From Symsagittifera roscoffensis (lineage: Eukaryota > Xenacoelomorpha > Acoela > Convolutidae), in contig NC_087070.1 in the NCBI RefSeq assembly GCF_963678635.1, forward strand, positions 50,121,789 through 50,185,788: a stretch of DNA of 64,000 nt, given 5' to 3'. Shown piece after piece: positions 41,826 through 55,221 of the stretch (position 1 is the stretch's first letter; every line of letters starts with the position of its first letter). Position numbers and translations under genes: made by a program. The notes beneath the pieces are model-generated. The model was not told the origin of the DNA. It was given only the letters and a program-made list of their open reading frames with translations, and did not search any database.

Positions 41826-42339
41826 TGTTCCAAATTTCGTAACCTAAAATAACGGAAAATTTGTGCTCGGGGTGGGTTTATTTTTCTTCCGATAAACATC
41901 GACTTTAGAGTTAGCCATTTTCAAATCATTCAAAAGGTATTGGTGTCCTGGGCTTAAACTTGAAAAGATATTTTACCTGTGATATTTTTTTGTAAAGTTA
42001 TGGGGGTTTAAAGATTGCCATTTTGTCCAATTTGGAACAATTAACGCGCGATCTATTTCGCGCTTTTATCGCGTAGGCGGAGATTTAATCTGTCTTAGAA
42101 ATCGTTCCAAATAGGTTAGGCTATTTGTCGTTTGTGATTTGCTACTAGGAGCAAAATCTATCACTTTGTAATTTATATGGTCTGTGCGAGGATAATTTTT
42201 GCAAAAATCTCAAATGAAAAAAAAATTTTAAATATTTTTTAACTGTTATTTTTTCATGTTTTGACTGCTCCATTAACCTTGAAAAGCAGTCAGAACGTTA
42301 GAACATTCAGGGCTTCGCCTTAATACGGGCAGTCTTGTT
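41826..42339 (+). repeat. ~530-bp hairpin-ended repeat, first of a head-to-tail pair
   Basis: Starts TGTTCCAAATTTCGTAAC, ends GGGCAGTCTTGTT. Contains ACGCGCGATCTATTTCGCGC and a weak 3' hairpin GGGCTTCGCCTT. Preceded by TTAT, like several other copies. Confidence 0.8.
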
Positions 42340-42853
42340 GTTCCAACTTTCATAACGAAAGTGAAGGAATATTTGTGCTCAGGGTGAGTTTTTTTCTTTA
42401 GATAAATTTCGACTTTTTAACTCAGAATTTTTACCGGATTGTTTTATATGAGTCGAAAATTATTGTTGTCCTGAGCTCATACTTGAAAAAATATTTTAGT
42501 TGTGATAATTTTTTATCAAGTTATTGGGGTTTCAATATTGCCAATTTGGTCAATTTGGGACAATTAATGCGCGATATATTTCGCGCTATTAACGCGTAAG
42601 CGAAGATTTAATCATAGAAAACGTTCCAAATTGGTTAAAACAAGCTTTTCGTCATAATTTCATGTTACTAGGAGTACAATCTCCCACTTTGTACTCTATA
42701 TGGCGTGTGGGGGATGATTTAAAAAAAACTCAAAATTTTCTAACTTTTTTTTTCGAAAAAGTCATCATTTTTTTTTAAAGTGAACACTGCTGCATAGACC
42801 TTAAAGGAAAGTCGGAACATCCAGTACTTTTTGCCTTGATCCGCGCTGTCTTA
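42339..42853 (+). repeat. ~530-bp hairpin-ended repeat, second of the pair
   Basis: Begins TGTTCCAACTTTCATAACG exactly where the first copy ends (CTTGTTGTTCC junction) and ends near GCGCTGTCTTATT. The 3' hairpin is decayed. The arrangement matches the pair at 33493-34567. Confidence 0.75.
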
Positions 42854-44145
42854 TTTTATTTTGGTTTCAAAATTCAAAGAATCGCTTACTTTTTATTTCG
42901 ACAAAAAAAATTGACGTTTACTGATGATTGTTTGTGAGATTATTTTTAGAATATTTGATAACTTTTCGGAAATCCAATTAGAATATATGTTTGCCTTAAG
43001 AATGAACACAGTTTTTCAATTTCATTTGAATGAATAAAACTTGCTTTCCCTTGGGATAATTCACGCAAAAATAATTGAATTGTTGTAGTGTGGTGTGTGA
43101 TTTGAGGAGTGGGAGAAGATCAGTCTTTTTATTTCCATATTTTGGTCTTCATAAACAAATTTTAATCAATATTAGGCGCCATGCTTCTACTGTATCATTC
43201 CGCCCAGGCTGGGTTCCAATTGCAAATTAGCGATGGAAGTTAGTCAGAACAGCGGTCGCCATCAATTAAATAGCGCTAAAAAATTACCCAAATAGCAAAC
43301 TTCAGCGCTAAATTAGCACTGATTCATAGCAGAAAAATAGGCATAGATTAAACGATACGAAAAAATTTCCTTAAGTGGTAAGACGATTTTTGTAAGGTGT
43401 AGCGAATTCGCCTTCTTTGCAAGAGGGGATAGTTGACAACTTCCCGGACCTTTTCAAAAGCTTATTCAACACATTCATCCCAGGAGCGTCTTATGAACTT
43501 TTAAGAAACTGGGTCTCTTTTGTGTTCTAGCAGAGATGTAGCTAACCAACTTTGAATTAATTTCAAGCTTATATTTCTGGTAAAATACAGAATAATTGAT
43601 CTGCCCTACCTCATAGATTCTCATAGATACAGAAAAATAACAAAAAAGGCTGAATCATGATATAAAACAAATTAAACCCAATAAATCAGTCTCTTTCAAC
43701 AACCCTTTTAAAAGCTTGCAAGTTGTTTGTAGTTTAGAAGTGTTTTTTTTTCTCAGCAAAAATTCTTTATTCAAAAGTCCTACGCCCTCAAGTTCTTAGA
43801 CTTAGAACTTAGAATTAGTGTTAAGCATTTACTGAAATAATTTGCTTTTTTGAGGATGAACCAATGGGACAAAATAGTTTGCCTCATTTCAATTTGGAAT
43901 GATTAGGCAAGCAGATTAACTAGTTGCTTAAAGTCTTTCAAGACGGAATAGGGAGGGGTCTTCTTACTTATTCCGCCCAAAATATTTAAGCAGTGCATCA
44001 TTTAATAATCAAACGAACTACGCAAACTAAGTTTCAGCAACGCATTTAGGTTCATCCAATCAAACTTGAGGATTATTATTTTTTGGTTTTCATATAATGT
44101 ATTTACGAATTTTTGGCGGCTTAAATAAAAATATTTCAAAGTAGA

Positions 44146-44678
44146 AACAAGACTGCTTGTATCAGGGCGAAGCCCTGAATGTTCTGACTGCCTTTTAGGG
44201 TTAATGGAGCAGCAAGAACATGAAAATTTAAATGTAATAAAAAAAAATTTAGAAAAAAATTCGAGATTTTTCTGTGAAAACATTTCCAATTTCCCCCACA
44301 TGCCCACAAGCCATATTAAGTACAAAGTGATATTTTTTGCTCCTATTAACAAATCAATTATGACATATAAGCTTCCTTGAATCAATTTGGAACAATTTCT
44401 AATACGGATTAACTCTCGCTTACGCGTTAATAGCGCGAAATATATCGCGCGTTAATTGTCCCAAATTGGTCAAATGGCAATCATTAAACCTCCATAGTTT
44501 ATGAAAAATGATCAGAGGTGAAATATCTTTTCAAATTTAAGCCCAGGACAACAATATCTTTCGATTGATATAAAAATTTCGTCGAAAATGGCTAGTTAAA
44601 AAGTCGAAATTTGTTTGAAGAAAAAAAAACCATCCCGAGCACAAATATTCCGTTACTTTCGTTACGCAACTCGGAACA
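44146..44678 (-). repeat. ~530-bp hairpin-ended repeat, inverted copy
   Basis: Plus strand reads AACAAGACTGC at the left and CGGAACA at the right. The 3' hairpin CAGGGCGAAGCCCTG and central GCGCGAAATATATCGCGCG palindrome are well kept. The element start faces TTAT on its own strand, as in other copies. Confidence 0.85.
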
Positions 44679-44817
44679 ATAAATAGATAATGACAGACTG
44701 GGATAAATTCCAGGTTTAAACGTATAGTATGAGCTTAAGCAGCAAGTTCAACTCAAAATTCATTCTTGTTGTTTAAACAGAGGGCAATTGGCGTTGCCTT
44801 GATTTTGGCTGTGTGGT

Positions 44818-45327
44818 TTGTTCCGAAATTCGAACAAAATACCGAAAGTTCATGCCTAGGGGTGGTTTTTTTGTTCAATCAGATTTCGAACTTTTAATTA
44901 AGTTTTTTTGACAATATTTTTTAAGCGACAAAAGAGACAAAAAAATTAAGTTTTGTTGTCTTGAGCTCAATTTTGAAATTTTTTTTAATTGTGTTTTTTT
45001 TTGTGTACAGTAACTGATAAGTGCTGATTTGGCAAATTTGGAATAAATATTGAGCTCTTATAAACTGATTAAGCAACAAAAAATTTCATTCCTTTCTGAC
45101 TTGAGTCCGGCAGTGTAGCCTTATTGATACAATGCGAGGCGCTAAGTATATCCTAATTTTACCGCCTTTTGGGGGGATCAAAAGCCAAGCATAGAAAACA
45201 AAAACAAATTTTCTTGATTTCTCAAACTTTTCTGTCGTTTTCTTAAGCAAAAAAATTTTCTCCAGCTTTACAGCTTTAAAGGACAGTCAAAACATTCAAT
45301 ACGTTGTCCTAATATACGATCAGTTTT
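44818..45327 (+). repeat. ~530-bp repeat, strongly diverged copy
   Basis: The head is worn (TGTTCCGAAATTCG...), the GGGGTGG-T-run region, GTTGTCTTGAGCTC block and 3' GGACAGTCAAAACATTC are recognisable in order, and the end is CGATCAGTTTTTT. The central palindrome is lost. Confidence 0.55.
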
Positions 45328-45584
45328 TTTTTTTTTTTTTTTTCAATTTAGAAAAATAATTCAACCAATTTTGTTTGTTTTGGGTCGGCACAGAAATGAT
45401 TCCGTCACAAAAACAAACCAAACAGCGTAATTATTTCTCGCTTTTGTGGGGATTGTGATAAAACGTTTGAAAAAAAGTTAGATCATTTCTTTCAAAGTCA
45501 TGTAACATAATAGAATCAATCAACTCTTTTTTTTATCAGACTGCGAACACTGGAAACTTCTGTCCTAACTTTTGAAAAAATTGA

Positions 45585-46064
45585 TTGAATACTTGCGCCC
45601 GCGGTTGTTTTTTCTCCAGACAATTTCCGACTTTTTGACTAATCAATTTTGACATAATTTTTAATGTTTCCTTAAAATATTGTTGTTTTGAGCTCGAATT
45701 TAAAAAAGATATTTTACCTGTGATCATTTTATTTAAAGTTATGGGGGTTTAAAAATTGTGAATTTGGTCAAATTGAGATAATTAAAGCTCGATGTGTTAT
45801 TAACGCGTCAGCGGAGATTTAACCCCTCTTAGGAATCGTTCAATTTTGAATTGAGGCATGCTAGCCGGTCGATTTATTACTTTGCTGTATGCGAAGTACA
45901 TTACTTTACATATTTTGTGAGGAATTTTTTTTTCAGAAATAACTGAAAAACTTTTTTTTTTTTTGAAATTTTATTATTTTTTTATTTAATCAAACTCTAC
46001 TCCAGAGAGCTTAAAAAGCAGTAGAAACTTTCAGGACTTCGCTCGGACTCGAGCAGTTTTATTT
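45585..46064 (+). repeat. ~530-bp repeat, diverged copy
   Basis: Recognisable from TTGTTTTTTCTCCAGACAATTTCCGAC through TTGTTTTGAGCTC, ACGCGTCAGCGGAGATTTAA and the 3' GCAGTAGAAACTTTCAGG end with CGAGCAGTTTTATT. Confidence 0.6.
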
Positions 46065-46829
46065 TCTCTTCTGCTCATAAGCAATCAGAGTATTTATTTT
46101 TAAAATCAATCTAGAGCATTTATAGAAAAAATTGTCAAGCAAACCTGAGTTTTTTTCCCTGCAAGACGGTGATTTTATTAAAAAAGAATTGAAAAAAAAA
46201 AGATTGAGGGCATGTATTAAATAATTTTGGGCTTGTGGTTTTAGAAACTTAAGATGATTAACGTTTCAGGATTCAATATTTCAAATCGGAAATTAATCTA
46301 ATGCCCACCATATCACTAGGAGATAAATATTTTTAAAAAATCGTTTATTTATTTTTTTCTAATATATTTTGAAATGGCCTGAAAACAAACCTATGAAGAA
46401 GATTGTCTCTATGAAAGAAAAACTCTTTTTATAAAATTCTATGCTTGAAGTCTATGGAAAAAAGCTTGTCATTAACAATGTTCGTTTATCAAAAGTGTAT
46501 GATAGGGCAAAAACATTGAATACAAAATAAAAATTCCAAAACTGAGAAAAAAATTAGCCTTTTTTTTGAGTTGCAAAATCATTTCTATGCACAGATCATA
46601 CTTTTCCAAGAAAAGAACAAAAAAAACGCAGTTGTACTTTTAAAAAAAAAACTGGCATCTAGAAAAATCATCGAAGATGTTTGTAATGTTCAAACAAAAT
46701 CAAGCTAAGATAGGAAAAAGTATTATTTCGGTAGTTTGCTCTTTAGACTGCGTATACAAATTTTTTTAGACTGAGTTACAAAATCGCCAATTTCTTAAGT
46801 CAATTTTAACAACCCGGCGCCCACAACAG

Positions 46830-46976
46830 GACTGTGGTGCATTGCGGCAGCACTTGGGACGCCAATTGGCGCACTGTCTACTTCACATGGCTGGCGGCGG
46901 TGGAGTTTTTTGTGCCGGCAGCACTCATGACTTTCTTCTACGCCGGCGTGTTCAAAAACTATCTGCACCAGAGACG
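46830..46976 (+). CDS. Class A GPCR, exon 3 (TM5)
   Basis: Translated from the phase left by exon 2, the exon gives extracellular-loop-2-like sequence with a Cys (VVHCGSTWDANWR), the expected partner for the exon 1 Cys, and TM5 (VYFTWLAAVEFFVPAALMTF) containing the conserved Pro. A short basic stretch (KNYLHQRR) begins intracellular loop 3. The acceptor is CACAACAG|G and the donor CG|GTAACT; the split Arg codon is completed by the G at the start of exon 4. Its higher GC content stands out from the surrounding intron. Confidence 0.75.
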
Positions 46977-48347
46977 GTAACTTATACGGTTTCTTCACAA
47001 AATCTCATCCTGTCAGTCTATAGACAAGCAGCTCTCATCCTATGTCATGTATTATACCCAGTATTGTAATGTGGGTAATAATGTTTGCAATACTACTGTT
47101 GGCAATAAAAAAAAATGAAGAAAATTTTCGTGAGCACTTTTGGGAAGATTTGAATAAAAATTGCGTATTTTGTGGCGCGCGCTGACCCTCAAATATATAA
47201 TATATTAGCGACAAAGCTGCCTTTAAAAACTTTAAAGTCGATCAGCCCAAAAATGGCTGTCGCAAAATGATACCAAAAAGAAGACCCGAATGGGGAGCCA
47301 GAAACGAAGGGGGTTGGGTAGTCGCAGCAAAATTCAGTCTAGATAGCATAGTAATCGCTGTTTATCGAAGATGGGGGGGGGGATAAAAAGCCATAACTGG
47401 TATGGTATCCTTGACCTGTGATCAACATATATACACTTTCAATTTATACGTAGCAAAATTGGTATATAATTCAAAAAAAAGTAAATCTGGAGAATGAACA
47501 GTGAAAAGACACACAGTTTTTTTCCTGTGAACACAAAATAGATGCAATTAGGCGAAATTAATTATATCAACGAGCTTTAGAGCACAGTTGATTGCTCAGA
47601 GCAAGCAGGAAGACAGATCAAAAGACTCACTCCGGTATTAGTCCGGTATGGGTGTATTAGGTATTGTAATCTGATAATGAAAGGATATTGTAATCAATCC
47701 ATAATTGAAAGACAGGATATTGTAATCTATCGCTCAAACGCTCTTCTTTGAAACCTGTAGAAACGGGATCTCTTGAAGTACTCCCTCTCACTACCTCACA
47801 TATGGCACCTAGTGTAGAATCACCACCCACTGTAAAAAAACTAATTCAATGGTTAATTCAATGGTTTGTCGATCTGTTTTGACGATTAAGTACGGGTATG
47901 CGAGCTGTGTGCCCAGTAACAAATTGCCCCTATTTTTGTATAGAGGGGGGAGCGGGCATAGATAAAGATATTCTGAAAGATTTGGTTTCTAGTTTAATTG
48001 AGCTTAGCAAGTTGAGCAATCAAATGAAATCTTGGAATGCGGGCATGCTTTAACCACATCGGGTTTTTTATAGAAATAAATCCAAAAAGCCAAAACGACT
48101 TAATTCCATTTTGTTTGAAAAATTTTCTGCAATGCGATGTAAAACAGATTTTGTATTGTGCTGGGAGGGCAATTATCATGCTCAACCTAGAAAAAAAAAT
48201 TATTGTCAGCGTTTCGCAAAGTTTTTTAAACGAGAAAATTCTAGATCTGCTCTTTTTGCGATGATTGATAGCAGCAAAGCCTGTTTTACAAAGCATCTAA
48301 AAAATTTAATTCGGAGCTGACCCAAGAACAACTTACTTTTACTGTAT

Positions 48348-48406
48348 TTAAACTCTTTTCATCAATTTCAACTTAGCCTAAGTTAAAATTGATGAAAAGA
48401 GTTTAA
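48348..48406. repeat. 59-bp near-perfect palindrome
   Basis: Arms of 29 bases (48348-48376 and 48378-48406) are reverse complements with one mismatch, around a single central base. The arm contains CTCTTTTCATCAATTT. Confidence 0.85.
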
Positions 48407-48579
48407 TTTTACAATTTTTTCTTAAATTATTAATTTCTGAAAATTCGTTCTATGTGTTGCCCATAAAAGGAAGAACCATTAAGATTTTTAAAATCTTTTC
48501 TGTAACTGTCGCTTTTACAGAAAACTTTCCTAGCTCGTCAGTGACGTTCGCAGAAAATTATCTAGGGTGGTCGCTCTAC

Positions 48580-51500
48580 TTCGAAGACTTCGACGGAGAT
48601 CATCCCAAAATATTGAAGGATATACTCCCAATGATACTCCTAAGACCTCAAAAGAGATAATCCCAATGATAATTCTAAGATATTGAAAAATATACTCCCT
48701 AGACATCGAAGATATACTCCCAATGATACTTCCAAGACCCCGAAGGAGGTACTACCAATGATACTCCCAAGACATCGAAGGAAATAATCCCGATGACACT
48801 TTCAAGACCTCGACGGAGATAGTCCCTATGATACTTCCAAAAACTTGAAGGAGATACTCCCAAGATACTGAAAAAGATAGTCCCTAGACATCGAAGATAT
48901 ACTCCCAATGATACTACTAAGGCCTCGAAGAAGATACACCCTACGATACTTCCAAGATGTTGAAAAAGATACTCCCTAGACATCGAAGATATACTCCTAA
49001 TGATGCTACTATGACCTCGAAAGAGATACACCCAATGATACTTCCAAGACACCAAAGGAGGTACTCCCAATGATACTCCCAAGACATCGAAGGAGATAAT
49101 CCCGATAAAACTTTCAAGACTTCGACGGAGATACTTCCTATGATACTCCCAAAAACTTGAAGGAGATACTCCCAAGATACTGAAAAAGATAGTCCCTAGA
49201 CATCGAAGATATACTCCCAATGATACTACTAAGACCTCGAAGGAGATACACCCTACGATACTTCCAAGATATTGAAAAAGATACTCCCTAGACATCGAAG
49301 ATATACTCCCAATGATACTTCCAAGACCCCGAAGGAGGTACTGCCAATGATACTCCCAAGACATCGAAGGAGTTAATCCCGATGACACTTTCAAGCCTTC
49401 GACGGAGATAGTCCCTATGATACTACCAGATCCTCGAAGGAGATAAACCCAATGATACTCCCAAGGCCTCGAAGAAGATACTCCCTATGATACATCCAAG
49501 ATATTGAAAAAGATACTCCCTAGACATCGAAGATATACTCCTAATGATACTACTAAGACCTCGAAAGAGATACACCCAATGATACTTCCAATAAACCAAA
49601 GGAGGTACTCCCATTGATACTCCCAAGACCTCGAAAGAGATAATCCCGATAAAACTTTCAAGACCTCGAGGGAGATACTTCCTATGATACTCCCAAAATC
49701 TTGAAGGAGATACTCCCAAGGATACTTCCTACATCTCGAAGGAGATACCACCAATGATGCTCTCAATACCTCGAAAGAGATACTCCCTATGATACATCCA
49801 AGATATTGAAAAAGATACTCCCTAGAAATCGAAGATATACTTCTAATGATACTACTAAGACCTCGAAAGAGATACTCTCAATGACGCTCCCAAGACATCG
49901 AAGGATTCACTCCCGATGATACCCTCAAGACCTCGAAAGAGATAGTCCTAAAGATACTCCCAAGACCTCGATGGAGTTACTCCCAAGGATACTCCCTACA
50001 TCTCGAAGGAGATACCACCAATGATGCTCTCAATACCTCGAAGGAGATACTCTCAATGATATTCCTAAGACAATGAAGGATTCACTCTCGATGATACCCT
50101 CAAGAGCTCGAAAGAGATAGTCCTAAAGATACTCCAAAGACCTCGATGGAGTTACTCCCAAGGATACTCCCTACATCTCGAAGGAGATACTACCGATGAT
50201 ACTCCCAAAACCTCGAAAGAGATACTCCCAATGATACTACTAAGACCTCGAAAGAGATACTCTCAATGACGCTCCCAAGACATCGAAGGATTCACTCCCG
50301 ATGATACCCTCAAGACCTCGAAAGAGATAGTCCTAAAGATACTCCCAAGACCTCGATGGAGTTACTCCCAAGGATACTCCCTACATCTCGAAGGAGATAC
50401 TACCGATGATACTCCCAAAACCTCGAAAGAGATACTCCCAATGATACTCCCAAGACCTCGATGGACTTACTCCCAATGACACTCCCTCGATCTTGAAGGA
50501 GATACTACCAATGATACTCTCAATAACTCGAAGGAGATACTCTCAATGATACTCCCAAGACATCGAAGGATTTACTCCCTATGATACTTCCAAGATAGTG
50601 AAAAAGACACTTCCTAGACATCGAAGATTTACTCCCAATGATACAACAAAAACCTCGAAAGAGATACTCCCAATGATACCTCCAAGACCCGAAAGGAAGT
50701 ACTCCCAATGATACTCCAAACACTTCAAAGGAGATGATCCCGATGACTTTTTCATGACCTCGACAGAGATACTCGCTATGATACTCACAAAAATCTTGAA
50801 GGAGATACTCCCAATGATACTACCAAGACCTCGAAAGAGATACTCCCAATGATACTCCTAAGACATCGATGTAGTTACTTCCAATGATACTCCCTAGATC
50901 GCGAAGAAGATACTCCTAAGGCATCGAAGGTTATACTCCCAATGATGCTCCCAAGACATCGAAAGAGATACTCCCATTGATAATCTCATATCCCGAAGGA
51001 GGTACTCCCAATGATACATCCAAGATATTGAAAAAGATACTCCCTAGACATCGAAGATATACTCCTAATGATACTACTAAGACCTTGAAAGAGATACACC
51101 CAATGATACTTCCAATACACCAAAGGAGGTACTCCCAATGATACATCCAAGATATTGAAAAAGATACTCCCTAGACATCGAAGATATACTCCTAATGATA
51201 CTACCTAGGACTCGAAAGAGATACTCTCAATGACGCTCCCAAGACATCGAAGGGTTCACTCTCGATGATACCCTCAAGACCTCGAAAGAGATAGTCCCAA
51301 TGATACTCCCAAGACCTCGATGGAGTTACTCCCAAAGATACTCCCTACATCTCGAAGGAGATACCACCAATGATGCTCTCAATACCTCGAAGGAGATACT
51401 CTCAATGATATTCCTAAGAAAATGAAGGATTCACCGATGATACTCCCAAAACCTCGAAAGAGATACTCCCAATGATACTCCCAAGACCTCGATGGACTTA

Positions 51501-52298
51501 CTCCCAATGATACTCCCTCGATCTTGAAGGAGATACTACCATGATACTCTCAATAACTCGAAGGAGATACTCTCAATGATACTCCCAAGACATCGAAGGA
51601 TTTACTCCCAATGATACTTCCAAGATATTGAAAAAGACACTTCCTAGACATCGAAGATTTACTCCCAATGATACAACAAAGACCTCGAAAGAGATACTCC
51701 CAATGATACCTCCAAGACCCGAAAGGAAGTACTCCCAATGATACTCCCAAGACATCGATGGAGTTACTCCCAATGATACTCCCTAGATCGCGAAGAAGAT
51801 ACTCCTAAGGCATTGAAGGTTATACTCCCAATGATGCTCCCAAGACATCGAAAGAGATACTCCCATTGATACTCTCATATCCCGAAGGAGGTACTCCCAA
51901 TGATACTCCCAAGACATTGCAGGTTTTACTCCCAATGATACTGCCAAGACCACAAAAAAGATACTCCTAATAATGCTCTCAATACCTTGGAGGAGATGCT
52001 CTCAATGATACTCCCAAGACCTCGAAAAAGATACTCCCATTGATACTCTCAATACCTCGACGGAGATAATCCCTATGATACTCCCAAGATCTCGAAGGAG
52101 AAACTCCCTAGACGTCAAAGAATATACTTCCAATGAAACTCCTAAGACCTCGAAAGAGATACTCCCAATGATACTCCCAAGATCTCGAAGGAGATACTTC
52201 CATGACATCGAAGGATATACTCCCAATGATACTCCAAAAACCTCGATAGAGATACTCCCGATGATACTTCCAAGATAGTGAAAGAGATACTCCCAGTG
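48580..52298. repeat. Minisatellite of ~35-bp units, about 105 copies
   Basis: A unit of about 35 bases repeats without spacers over 3.7 kb. It is built of two GATACTCCCAA half-units followed by GACCTCGAAGGA. Copies vary by substitutions (ATGATAC/AAGATAC, CCTCG/CATCG) and small indels, with higher-order similarities between distant blocks. Because 35 is not a multiple of three, the array reads as a 35-residue repeat in each frame, which produces long but meaningless open frames on the minus strand. It lies wholly within intron 3. Confidence 0.92.
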
Positions 52299-52689
52299 AG
52301 GGTATTCGCGATTCTGATTTGATCCAGGATCACAGAATGAGAACGAAAAAATTGGCGAAGCGAATTTATGCTTTTCTTAGATAGTAGAACCTTTACTTTT
52401 ATCGTCCCAAGTGATCCTTTATTGCATAGCTCAAAACTCAGATAAGGGCGTAGCGATAAGCATGTGTGCTGATTATTATGCTCTAGTTACTGTATTATGA
52501 CGCTCATACAGTCTAATCTAATTTATACAATTTTTTTAAATTCGATTTGTTGCGGTTGGAGAATTAACAAGTCTGTTCCGCCAAACTAGATTTTCGGAAT
52601 AAAAGAGGATATCTGAGTGAACAAAAATGAATAGAAAAATCTCGAAGTAGCAGGCATTGCATCCAAGTTTTGGCGTAATTAATAGGTTA

Positions 52690-53490
52690 TAACAGATTAT
52701 TATGATGACTTTTTGACAATTGTAATTGATTATAATTGCCAAACTTAGGTATTTATCGATTTTAATTGCTTATTTTGCCAAAAATTCGACAATTCAAAAC
52801 TATATTCGAATTTTATCTTATGGGTTAATATTTTTGTGTCAATAAGAAAATCTTTAGAAGAGAGATCTTTTTAACACTTTGGTTCATCTGAGCACAAAGT
52901 TTTGCCAAGGAACAAAACTTTCATAGAGATCCTTTCATATTAGTGGAAAGGTTCCAGCGGTAGATGAAAAATAAAATTTTCCGAATCATCATGAAACTAA
53001 ATCATTTTTTTGATGTTTTGGTGGTTGAAAAAGCTTAAAATATGCATCACCACACAAGTTTAGTGGGGAAGAAATGAAAAAAAAAAACCTTAAAAATTTG
53101 AACTGATTGGAAAACTTTAAAAACATTTTTCTCATTTTTCATAGGAACCAACGTCTACAAAAAGCATAAAATATGAGCAATTTAGATGCAAGTTCGAAGA
53201 CAAAATGGACAAAAAAAGGGATTAAATCAATTATAATGGATTTTTGTGCAAAATTAATGAATTAGAAAGTTGAATAAAATTAATGGATTATAATCAATTA
53301 TAATTTATTATAACTGTATCGAAAAAAATACGAACAAATAATTGATTCTAATCGCTTATAATAGATTGTAAAAAATTATGTTTTGATTTTAAAAAGAGAT
53401 TATAATCGATTATTAATTGATTAAAAGCGATCGTTTCTCTATTTTTGTAAAACTGGTAGTAAAATCGTAATATAATCGATTATTAACGCT
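52690..53490. repeat. Zone rich in TTATAATCGATTA-like phrases
   Basis: Many overlapping variants of AATTGATTATAATCGATTA occur, most densely at 53220-53490, with a few more near 57350-57500 and 58260-58300. No strict period. It could be a degraded satellite or a biased AT-rich zone. Confidence 0.4.
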
Positions 53491-54339
53491 TGAAATTGGA
53501 TGCGGGCGAGTCTTTTAATTGCCCAATAATTTTCTGATTGACACGCATGCTAATTTACCGGTACCCGCGAGTTGATGATGTCACAAAAAAGACGAACGTC
53601 ATTCTAAGAGCAATTAAAAAATAAAAAAATGAAACTAAAAAATTTCTTTCTCTCTTAAAAAGTTCTGGTCTAATTTTGTAACAAGTAACAACCATTTAAT
53701 TTTGTTTTCAAAAAACTTAATTCGATTTTTAAAGCTTGCTGAAAAATTATTTTATAATGGGAAAGTACCGTTTCCAAAAAAAGTCGTAAAATCAAAAAAT
53801 GCTTAACATTCTTCCGGAGTGAGAATCTCACACTATGCTTTGATTGTCTCAAACAAAACTTGGTATTTTTGCGCATGTTTCGACCGTCTCGAACAATTTT
53901 TCTCGACCCAAGCCAGACATGTTTGAAATTTTTTGAACGAAAAAAATATGGTTAATTTTTCCCCACCAGCGAGGTTTGATTGGACCGTTTCGGCCTTTTT
54001 GGGTATATTTCGACTTTCAATTAATATGAGTTATTCAAAATTATAGTAAGATATAAAAAATGCTTTTTGGATATTATCTCAGGCTGATTCTAAGAAAAAG
54101 TGGAAACGAATTTTTCAAAGTTAAATTTTTTGTAGTGATAAAAACTTTTTTAAATAACTTTTTCAGTTTTATGATTTTTCGATTTTTCAATTTGTGTCAA
54201 AAAAGTTACAAAAGGCTGATTTTTGAAGGAATTTTTCTTCTTAAATTAACTTTGTTTTACCGCGGGTCAATCATTTCCGACGTTCCTTTTGACCATGCTA
54301 CCAAAATTTTTATTTTTTCTTTCAGATTTGACCAAATTT

Positions 54340-54530
54340 TGATGTTTTGACCTTGCTCAAGGTTTTTTTTTCGACCGTGTTTGACCTAATTTAGATATAA
54401 TTTGACCGTGCTCTAGATATATTTTGATCATGTCAACCAAACTTCTATATGTTTCGACCGTGCTCGAGATTTGTTTTGAGTTTATGCGCGACCCAAACCT
54501 TGCCTCGACTATTCTCGACATGTGCTCTAC
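54340..54530. repeat. Degenerate array of GACCGTGCTC phrases
   Basis: Phrases like TTTCGACCGTGCTCGAGAT and TTTGACCGTGCTCTAGATAT recur about every 25-35 bases, with related ones near 53880-53930. The period is loose; I read it as a decayed short tandem repeat. Confidence 0.4.
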
Positions 54531-55221
54531 TTTGAAAGTCAAAACAAAAAAATGAGCAACTAGAGCCGGGCAATGCTCAATTGACATCGAACCTGCAATA
54601 TTGTTTTTTGAAAGTTCATAACAAAAAAATGACCGCTTCATGGATGTTGACCGCCTAATGCAGTAAAAACGAAATCAATCCGTCTTTTAAAAATTGAAAG
54701 TGATCGTTTGAAATTGTCTGAAAAATTTAAGAAAATGGCAATAACTAATGGGAAAATGCCAATAACGAACTGTCAATATAAAAAAACGCCGATCATTCAA
54801 TGCTTAATTGACATTGAACTGAAAATAAGGTTCTTTAAAAGCCTGTAACTTTAATATAAGAAAATGTCTGAAAATTGAATCAAACGGTGTAAATGAATGT
54901 TCATTGAAAACGGCTTGTTCTTTTTCATTTCTAACCCTCTGATTTCTAAATGAGATGAATTTTCCTAATTAATTGAACAAGAAAATGCTTCCTAAAGCGC
55001 ATTTGGCAGCTTCTATCAAATTAAATTACGTCAGCGAGCATGATCAAATGAAAAGATTTGAATGTTTTTTTTTTCAACATGCCAATAGTTGTATGAACAG
55101 TTTTTTGGTTTTATCAAAAGTTTCTGTCATAGTTGCTGAGAGGGAGGAGGGGTGGGGAACCAAACGGTATTATTTTCCATAAAAACGAATTTCAAGTTTG
55201 AATTATTGTCATGTTTTTCAG

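Larger units (their letters stand above)
41466..46829 (+). other. GPCR intron 2, repeat-rich
   Basis: About 5.4 kb. It holds a MITE (41524-41678), a head-to-tail pair of ~530-bp repeats (41826-42853), an inverted copy (44146-44678) and two diverged copies (44818-45327, 45585-46064). The ends are GTTGTT and CCCACAACAG. I see no further exon inside. Confidence 0.65.
46977..55221 (+). other. GPCR intron 3, 8.2 kb
   Basis: Ends are GTAACT and TGTTTTTCAG. It contains a repeat-like stretch at 47160-47300, a 59-bp palindrome (48348-48406), the 35-bp minisatellite (about 48580-52298), a zone rich in TTATAATCGATTA-like phrases (about 52690-53490) and a degenerate array of GACCGTGCTC-like phrases (about 54340-54530). 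No additional exon seen. Confidence 0.65.

Noticed and set aside
48580-52298. CRISPR-like array
   Set aside because: The units abut without unique spacers, they vary, and the genome is eukaryotic.
48699-52333. Long repeat-protein-like frames (SWEYHWEYLL-type repeats) on the minus strand
   Set aside because: A 35-bp tandem repeat without stops reads open in all three frames and yields a 35-residue repeat automatically. It is intronic minisatellite DNA.
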